In this document: positions 23,651 to 35,000 of the stretch, piece by piece
Numbering within the stretch: the first letter of the stretch is position 1
How the letters are laid out: each line of letters begins with the position of its first letter
DNA from: Chondrilla cf. caribensis
Taxonomy: Eukaryota > Porifera > Demospongiae > Chondrillida > Chondrillidae
Assembly: GCA_964020155.1 (NCBI GenBank)
Contig: OZ026546.1
Span: 357,501-392,500 of the forward strand
Length of the DNA: 35,000 bases
Direction of reading: 5' to 3'
The notes under the pieces: model-generated
What the model was told of the DNA's origin: nothing
What the model saw: only the letters and a program-made list of their open reading frames with translations
The model's database searches: none
Translations under genes and position numbers: made by a program

Positions 23651-24413
23651 GTAATAGTTATTATATAGGGAGCTGTGCAATGGCGCATATATTGCTCGAG
23701 TCCCGAGGGCGCGAAGCGCCCGAGGGCGAGTGCAATATAGAGCCATTGCACAGCTCCCTATATAATAACTTGCTTGTTGTAGGCGCTTATTTGTATGGCA
23801 AACTTTGCAATTCTTCCCAACGGGATCGATGCGGCAGCTTCTCCAGCTTTCTTAATATCGAAAATTCAGGGTCGCCGAAAAGATTGATTGCTTTATCCGG
23901 CCGGCCCGGTGAGTCGTATGTGGCGCTGAAGGCCAAGAAGTAGTTAATGGATCGTACGCGGGGGGGTATTCCTTGCCGTCCTACCTTCTCACTTGAATTA
24001 ATTCGGGCAAAGAGACCTGCAAGCTTCTCGAGCTTCTCATCATCAAAGAAGAATTTGAACCTTTCCTAGGGAGGAACGTTCTCTTTGTTAGCCTTTCCTT
24101 TTAGAGCCGATAGGTCGATCGTTTTAAGAACGCTAAAGAAGCTGGAGCTACGATCCCGTGGGCAAGAATTGCACAGTTTGCCATTCGTAGAAATAGAAAG
24201 AGGTTTATTAGGGCTATGAATGTATACTGAAGATACTAGCCATTGAAGCCAGACAATAAAGTGACAAGAACTAATTGTTATGATAACAGTTATGATAACA
24301 CTGGGCGCTTAGCGTATATTGCGCACTTTTGTTGGTGTTAATTGAAAAAAGTGTGCAGTATACGCTGCGAATGCACACTTTTTCCTTTGATCTTGACCCC
24401 GATCATACAACAA
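23651..24413 (-). mobile_element. Hairpin-ended element, copy B (inverted)
   Basis: 763-bp inverted copy of element A, from GTAATAGTTATTATATAGGG to CATACAACAA, with the full GC-rich terminal palindrome. It forms the left arm of a head-to-head pair with copy C. Confidence 0.85.
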
Positions 24414-24419
24414 AATATA

Positions 24420-25276
24420 TTGTTGTATGATTGGGGTCAAGATCAAAGGAAAAAGTGTGCATTCGCAGCGTATACTGCACACTTTTTTCAATTAACACCA
24501 ACAAAAGTGTGCAATATACCTAAGCGCCCAGTGTTATCATAACTGTTATCATAACAATTAGCTCTTGTCACTTTATTGTCTGGCTTCAATGGCTAGTATC
24601 TTCAGTATACATTCATAGCGCTAATAAACCTCCTTCTATTTCTACGAATGGCAAACTGTGCAATTCTTGCTCACGGGATCGCAGCTGCAGCTTCTTTAGC
24701 GTTCTTAAAACGATCGACCAATGGCTCTAAAAGGAAAAGCTAACAAAGAGAACGTTCCTCCTGAGGAAAGGTTCAAATTTTCATTTGATGGTGAGAAGCT
24801 CGAGAAGCTTGCAAACGGATATCAGCCGCCTAACACCCTATCCAATACCACTATGAGGGTCTTCGAGGAATAGAGAACAACTCGAAATGCAGTGGCGGAT
24901 TTCGAGGATGATATGTGCCCTGATGCCTAACAAGGACGAGCAAGGGTAGCATCTCAAAGTGGCTAGGTCTTATCGCCCGAATTAATTCAAGTGAGAAGGC
25001 AGGACGGCAAGGAATACCCCCGCGTACGATCCATTAACTACTTCTTGGCCTTCAGCGCCACATACGACTCACCGGGCCGGCCGGATAAAGCAATCAATCT
25101 TTTCGGCGACCCTAAATTTTCGATATTTAAGAAAGCTGGAGAAGCTGCCGCATCGATCCCGTTGGGAAGAATTGCAAAGTTTGCCATACAAATAAGCGCC
25201 TACAACAAGCAAGTTATTATATAGGGAGCTGTGCAATGGCTCTATATTGCACAACTCCCTATATAATAACTATTAC
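24420..25276 (+). mobile_element. Hairpin-ended element, copy C (longest, with Crypton/DUF3504-like remnant)
   Basis: 857 bp and the most complete copy. From about 24719 the plus strand reads ALKGKANKENVPPEERFKF, LEKLANGYQPPNTLSNTTMR, VFEE-stop-RTTRNAVADFEDD, then VRRQDGKEYPRVRSINYF and GRPDKAINLFGDPKFS. This order (PxNT helix, FEEWR-like, then RxxDGxEYPxxS and DPxF) matches the DUF3504 / ZMYM2-QRICH1-type domain known from Crypton tyrosine recombinases. Several stops and frame changes make it non-functional, and no catalytic R-H-R-Y region is seen. The terminal palindrome is shortened. Confidence 0.7.
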
Positions 25277-25367
25277 ATACGTACATGCACGCATAAGACT
25301 TAGTATGTATGCATTTGTAATTACTGGTTAAAAGATAAAATATTATATGTATGCTGAGGACCAGTCT

Positions 25368-29614
<4,247 letters not shown>

Positions 29615-29749
29615 GATCGGAGCATATGAACAAGCCCAGGGCGAAGTGGGAAAGGGCGCGGTAGCGCCTATTGCCCGAGGTGTGTGGCATTAATTGATCT
29701 GACCAATTAAATCTGAGCAGCTGCAACGAATGTTTCCAAGTGCAAGTTA

Positions 29750-30504
29750 GTCTGACGTAGCCCAGACCCTTCCGGCCTCCATTTTATTACGGCGCGGAAA
29801 GGGTCTGGTACATTTCGCAGGTGACGATGTTCAATACCCCTGGAACCTTGGGGGAGTGAATTATTGATGTGACGCTTTGAAATTCACCGCTTGTTGTTAT
29901 AATCATTGTAACGACGAGGGCAGCTGCTCTAGTGGTTGTAACTAGAGATTTAATCGGCGAAGTAGCGAATGATCACGGATACCAGTGCTTGATAGAAGAA
30001 CCGTTTTCGGCCATTGAACATTTTGTCTCTGGACATGTCCTTGTATCGTTGCCGACTGGTTTGGGAAGTCGCTTTTTTATGGACTGTTAGTGTCTTCGAT
30101 CGCCTTGGAGGATACACAAGAGCATAGTCGATTTCGTCGATTTGTAACACCATTAGCCTCTCTCATGATTGACCAGAAGGCACGATTTCTTCCACAGGCC
30201 GAATTTCTAGGCGATATTCAGGATGATGTCCGTGCCTTGCAACACGTTAAGGAAGATGTCGAGCAAAAACTGGTATTTTGACCTCAGAAAACCCGCTATG
30301 TTGAATGGGAATTCGGGAAACTCTAGTTTTAGATCTATGTCAAAATTGTCAAAATCGCAAATAGTCTAAACATCACACGTTTGATAGTAACACTTTATCG
30401 GTGTTAAGTTTTGATCTTCACACCTTGCAGAGAACGTGGGCGGAACAAGCCCCTTTCCGCGCCGTAATAAAATGGAGGCCGGAAGGGTCTGGGCTACGTC
30501 AGAC
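29750..30504. mobile_element. 755-bp element with 54-bp perfect terminal inverted repeats
   Basis: GTCTGACGTAGCCCAGACCC starts a 54-bp repeat (29750-29803) found inverted and without mismatch at 30451-30504. TA flanks both ends. The interior has only short open frames (29950-30153 minus, 30090-30281 plus) with no recognised domain. Identical ends point to recent activity. It lies 135 bp upstream of the copy 3 ATG. Confidence 0.88.
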
Positions 30505-30589
30505 TACGTGCAAGTCCAACCAGGAGCCCCACATCGTTACGTATCTCATTGTAAAATGTACTTATACAATTTGAAGGATTAGGGCTTAA

Positions 30590-31620
30590 GTGTGGGGTCC
30601 ACTATAGGCTTGCCTAGGAAGGACCCTATTAGTTCCAGGAGTGTGTCTGTGCATTTGTATTTGAGCTATGATGCATTATGTGCATATAGGAGAGGCTGTG
30701 GTGACAAGTAAAAAATTGACATTTTTTTGCTTGTCACCACGAGGCCTATAGCACACGCAGGTCAGTTTATATACATCTGAAATTGTGTTGGCAAGTTTGG
30801 CACAGACACTGGGCAGCTCTTGGTGACCAGCAGCAGAATGTGAAATTATCGTCACAAGGCGTATTGAAATGTACACACAAATGTATAATGCTATGTGCCA
30901 TATGGACACCTGGGAGAATTTTGATCCTCTACTAAACCTATCATTTTTGTTATCGAAAGGACCGTATTAGTTCCAGGAGTGTGTCCGTGCATTCGTATTA
31001 GATCTATGATGCATTATGTGCGCAAAAAAGAGGTTGTGGTGACAAGCATAAAAATTGACATTTTTTGGCTTGTCACCACGAGGCCCGTAACACACTCAAA
31101 TCGGTTTGCATGTGTCCAAAATTGTGTTGGTGAGTTTTGCATGGACACTGGGCAGCCCTTGGTGACCAGCAACTTGATGTCAAATCACCTGAGTTATCAC
31201 CACAAGGCGTAGCTATTACACTTATATTGAAATGTACATACAAATGTATAATGCTATGTGCCATATGGACACCTTGGAGAATTTGGATCCTCAACAAAAC
31301 CTATCATTATTGGAGAATCTTCATCAGCAACAAAACCTATCATTATTGCTATCAAAAGGACTGTATTAGTTTCAGGAGTGTGTCCGTGCATTTGTATTAG
31401 ATCTATGATGCATTATGTGCACACAGGAGAGGTCGTGGTGACAAGCATAAAATTTGACATTTTTTGGCTTGTCACCACGAGGCCCATAGCACACCTAATA
31501 TGGTTTGCATGCATCCGAAATTGTGTTGGTGAGTTTGGCACGGACACTGGGCAGCCCTTGGTGACCAGCAACGTGATGTCAAATCACCTGAGTTATCACC
31601 ATGCACAAGGCGTATTACAA
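30590..31620 (+). repeat. ~330-400-bp tandem repeat, about three units
   Basis: Units start near GTATTAGTTCCAGGAGTGTG (about 30628, 30964 and 31364). Each has an inverted repeat GTGGTGACAAGC / GCTTGTCACCAC around a short A/T loop, and GACACTGGGCAGCCCTTGGT. The second unit has a small internal duplication near 31281-31345. No coding function recognised. Confidence 0.9.
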
Positions 31621-31639
31621 TAATAATAATAATAATTTA

Positions 31640-34510
31640 TTTTCAATGTATGGGAGAGTATAGGAGGGAACACGTTAAGCACCTTTTTTCATAACTCATG
31701 GGGGAGGGGGCAAGTCAACTTGATATTTCAGACAGACCTAGCTGTGGATGTGCACTAACTTGTGAATCAATTCCCATCTCAATAAATGACACGTAATTTC
31801 AGCTACATGCAAAGTTAAGGTGATAAATATTTTTAAATAAATATTTGCATATCTCATGGGGGAGGGAGCGTGTCAACTTGATAATTCAGACAGACTTAAC
31901 TGGAGACGTAAAATAACTCGTGAACAATTCCCATCTCAATAGGTGGCTCGTATCTCCAGCTACATTGGAAAGTGTTTAGAATTTTTTCAATGTATGGGAG
32001 AATATAGGAGAGAAAACGTTAAGCACATTTTTGCATAGCTCAAGGGGGAGGGGGCATGTCAACATGATATTTCACACAGATTTAGTTGGGGATGTGAACT
32101 AAGTAATAGTTATTATATAGGGAGCTGTGCAATATAGAGCCATTGCACAGCTCCCTATATAATAACTTGCTTGTTGTAGGCGCTTATTCGTATGGCAAAC
32201 TTTGCAATTCTTCCCAACGGGATTGATGCGGCAGCTTCTCCAGCTTTCTTAATATCGAAAATTCAGGGTCGCCGAAAAGATTGATTGCTTTATCCGGCCG
32301 GCCCGGTGAGTCGTATGTGGCGCTGAAGGCCAAGAAGTAGTTAATGGATCGTACGCGGGGGTATTCCTTGCCGTCCTGCCTTCTCACTTGAATTAATTCG
32401 GGCAAAGAGACCTGCAAGCTTCTCGAGCTTCTCACCATCAAAGAAGAATTTGAACCTTTTCTCAGGAGGAACGTTCTCTTTGTTAGCCTTTCCTTTTAGA
32501 GCCGATAGGTCGGTCGTTTTAAGAACGCTAAAGAAGCTGGAGCTGCGATCCAGTGGGCAAGAATTGCACAGTTTGCCATTCGTAGAAATAGAAAGAGGTT
32601 TATTAGCGCTATGAATGTATACTAAAGATACTAGCCATTGAAGCCAGACAATAAAGTGACAAGAGCTAATTGTTATGATAACAGTTATGATAACACTGGG
32701 CGCTTAGGTATATTGCACACTTTTGTTGGTGTTAATTGAAAAAAGTGTGCAGTATACGCTGCGAATGCACACTTTTTCCTTTGATCTTGACCCCAATCAT
32801 ACAACAACTTGTGAAACAATTCCCATCTCAATAGGTGGCCTGTAACTCCAGCTACATTGGAAGGTGCCTAATATTTTTTCAATGTATGGGAGAGTATAGG
32901 AGAGAAAACGTTAAGCACCTTTTTGCATAGCTCAAGGGGGAGGGGGCGTGTCAACGTGATATTTTAGGCAGACCTAGTTGGGGACGTGAACTAACTTGTG
33001 AATCAATTCCCATCTCAATAGATGGCCCGTAAGTCCAGCTACATTGGAAGGTGATAAATATTTTTCAATGTATGGGAGAGTATAGGAGAGAAAACAATAA
33101 GCTCATTTTTGCATAGCTCAAGGGGGAGGGGGTGTGTCAACGTGATATTTTAGGCAGTCCTAGTTGGGGATGTGAACTAACTTGTGAAACAATTCCCATC
33201 TCAATAGGTGGCCTGTAACTCCAGCTACATTGGAAGGTGCCTAATATGTTTTCAATGTATGGGAGAGTATAGAGAGAAAACGCTAAGCACCTCTTTGCAT
33301 AACTCATGGAGGAGGGGGCATGTCAACGTGATATTTTAGACAGTCTACACTGGAGACGTGAACTAACTTGTGAAACAATCCCCATCTCAATAGGTGGCTC
33401 GTAACTCCAGCTACATTAGAAAGTGCCTAAGATTTTTTCAATGTATGGGAGAGTATAGGAGAGAAAACGTTAAGCACCTTTTTGCATAGCTCAAGGGGGA
33501 GGGGGCGTGTCAACATGATATTATAGGCAGACCTAGTTGGGGATGTGAGCTAACTTCTGAAACAATTCCCATCTCAATAGGTGGCCTGTAACTCCAGCTA
33601 TATTGGAAGGTGCTTAACATTTTTTCAATGTATGGGGGAGTATATAGAGAAAACGCTAAGCACCTCTTTGCATAAGTCATGGGGGAGGGGGCATGTCAAC
33701 GTGATATTTTAGACAGTCTACACTGGAAACGTGAACTAACTAAACAATTCCCATCTCAATAGGTGGCTCGTAACTCCAGCTACATTAGAAAGTGCCTAAT
33801 ATTTTTTCAATGTATAGGAGAGTATAGGAGAGAAAACGTTAAGCACCTTTTTGCATAGCTCAAGGGGGAGGGGGCGTGTCAACATGATATTTTAGGCAGA
33901 CCTAGTTGTGGATGTGAACTAACTTGTGAAACAATTCCCATCTCAATAGGTGGCTCGTAACTCCAGCTACATTCAAAGGTGATAAATATTTTTTCAATGT
34001 ATGGGAGAGTATAGGAGAGAAAACATTAAGCACCTTTTTGCATAAGTCAAGGGGGAGGGGGCGTGTCAACGTGATATTATAGGCAGACCTAGTTGGGGAT
34101 GTGAGCTAACTTCTGAAACAATTCCCATCTCAATAGGTGGCCTGTAACTCCAGCTATATTGGAAGGTGCTTAACATTTTTTCAATGTATGGGAGAGTATA
34201 TAGAGAAAACGCTAAGCACCTTTTTGCATAACTCATGGGGGAGGGGGCATGTCAACGTGATATTTTAGGCAGACCTAGTTGAGGACTTGAACTAACTTGT
34301 GAATCAATTCCCAGTTTGGGATAGACACTGGGCAGTCCTTGGTGACCTTTTTGCATAGCTCATGGGGGAGGGGGCATGTCAACATGATATTCTAAGCAAA
34401 ACTACTTAGGGACATAAACTAACTTCTGAAACAACTCCCATCTCAATAGATGGCTCATAACCCCAGCTACATTTGAAGGTGCTTAATATACTTTCAATGC
34501 ATTGGAGAGT
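31640..34510 (-). repeat. Satellite array 2: about 12 units, inverted and diverged
   Basis: The reverse complement matches array 1 (AACGTTAAGCACCTTTTTGC, GGGGGAGGGGGCGTGTCAAC, CAATTCCCATCTCAATAGGT). The GGGGGAGGGGGC landmark recurs every 160-190 bp. The array is interrupted by element D (32103-32807) and begins after an AAT microsatellite (31619-31636). Confidence 0.9.
32103..32807 (-). mobile_element. Hairpin-ended element, copy D, inserted in satellite array 2
   Basis: 705-bp inverted copy from GTAATAGTTATT to CATACAACAA with a shortened terminal palindrome (60 bp). The reading frame still contains VRRQDGKEYPRVRSINYF and LFGDPEFSILRK on the minus strand. The flanks GAACTAA and CTTGTGAAAC rejoin into the intact satellite consensus; the distance between neighbouring landmarks minus 705 is 186, exactly one unit. 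Confidence 0.88.
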
Positions 34511-34519
34511 ATAGGTATT

Positions 34520-35000
34520 GAAATAATATACATACAAATGTATAAATGCTATGTGCCATATGAACACCTGGGAGAATTTTGATCCTCAATAAAACCTATC
34601 ATGTTTGCTATCAAAAGGACCGTATTAGTTCCAGGAGTGTGTCCGTGCATTCGTATTAGATGTATGATGCATTATGTGCACACAGGAGAGGTCGTGGTGA
34701 CAAGCATGAAAATTGACATTTTTTGGCTTGTCACCACGAGGCCCATAGCACACCCAGGACGGTTTGCATGCTTCCGAAATTGTGTTGGTGAGTTCGGGCC
34801 AGGTACTGGGCAGCCCTTGGTGACAAGCAACGTGATGTCAAATCAACTGATTTATCACCACAAGGCGTATTACACTTATATTGAAATGTACATACGAATG
34901 TATAATGCTATGTGCCATATGGACACTTGGCAGAATTTTCATCAGTAACAAAACCTATCATTTTTGTTATCAAAAGGACCGTATTAGTTCCAGGAGTGTG
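34520..35000 (+). repeat. ~360-bp repeat on the far side of array 2 (runs off the window)
   Basis: One unit plus the start of the next (GTATTAGTTCCAGGAGTGTG at about 34622 and 34981). Same family as 30590-31620. Confidence 0.9.

Noticed and set aside
31258..31623. 121-codon open frame in the longer repeat (also 34601-34948)
   Set aside because: Non-coding repeat units in which the frame is not kept between units; no domain recognised.

Overview
This is eukaryotic, almost certainly invertebrate animal, genomic DNA. Genes have short introns with GT-AG borders, the recognisable proteins are animal-like (SRP54 and Golgi carbohydrate sulfotransferases), and the rest is dense with CA/GT microsatellites, minisatellites, satellite DNA, MITEs and other transposon debris. 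The style (short introns, a TACCGTATA / TTCGCGGG MITE, Crypton-like remnants) would suit a sponge or another early-branching marine animal, but nothing here proves the taxon. There are no bacterial operons, rRNAs or CRISPR arrays.

All recognisable genes lie on the minus strand. At 301-2448 is an intron-containing SRP54 copy carrying three lesions: a +1 frameshift, loss of about 170 internal residues at a CA repeat, and an in-frame stop. It is either a duplicated pseudogene or a badly assembled gene. About 100 bp upstream of its ATG is an orphan first exon (2547-2727) of a sulfotransferase.

The core of the window is a tandem family of carbohydrate sulfotransferases (Sulfotransfer_2 / CHST8-14 type): copy 1 (4550-7284, no convincing exon 1), copy 2 (14844-20403) and copy 3 (25368-29614). 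Exons 2-6 have identical lengths in all three copies (141, 218, 179, 288 and 112 nt). With exon 1, copies 2 and 3 encode 372 and 373 residues. The last coding exon lies beyond a G/C-skewed minisatellite and is reached through a perfect gtaagt donor; reading through that donor gives a false stop. Copies 2 and 3 have unrelated first exons, each coding for a signal anchor. Copy 3 is a mosaic whose relatedness switches in the CA-rich intron 2.

Between and after the genes: about 32 units of a ~186-bp satellite (8801-14755); a diverged array of the same family in opposite orientation (31640-34510); a ~330-400-bp repeat beside both arrays; four copies of a hairpin-ended element with a decayed Crypton/DUF3504-like coding segment (two forming a 1.6-kb palindrome); a LINE remnant; and several MITEs, some with clear target duplications and one with an empty site in a paralogous intron.

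Functionally, the sulfotransferases would act as type II Golgi membrane enzymes using PAPS to sulfate glycans. The repeats appear to have driven duplication, exon loss and gene conversion in the cluster.
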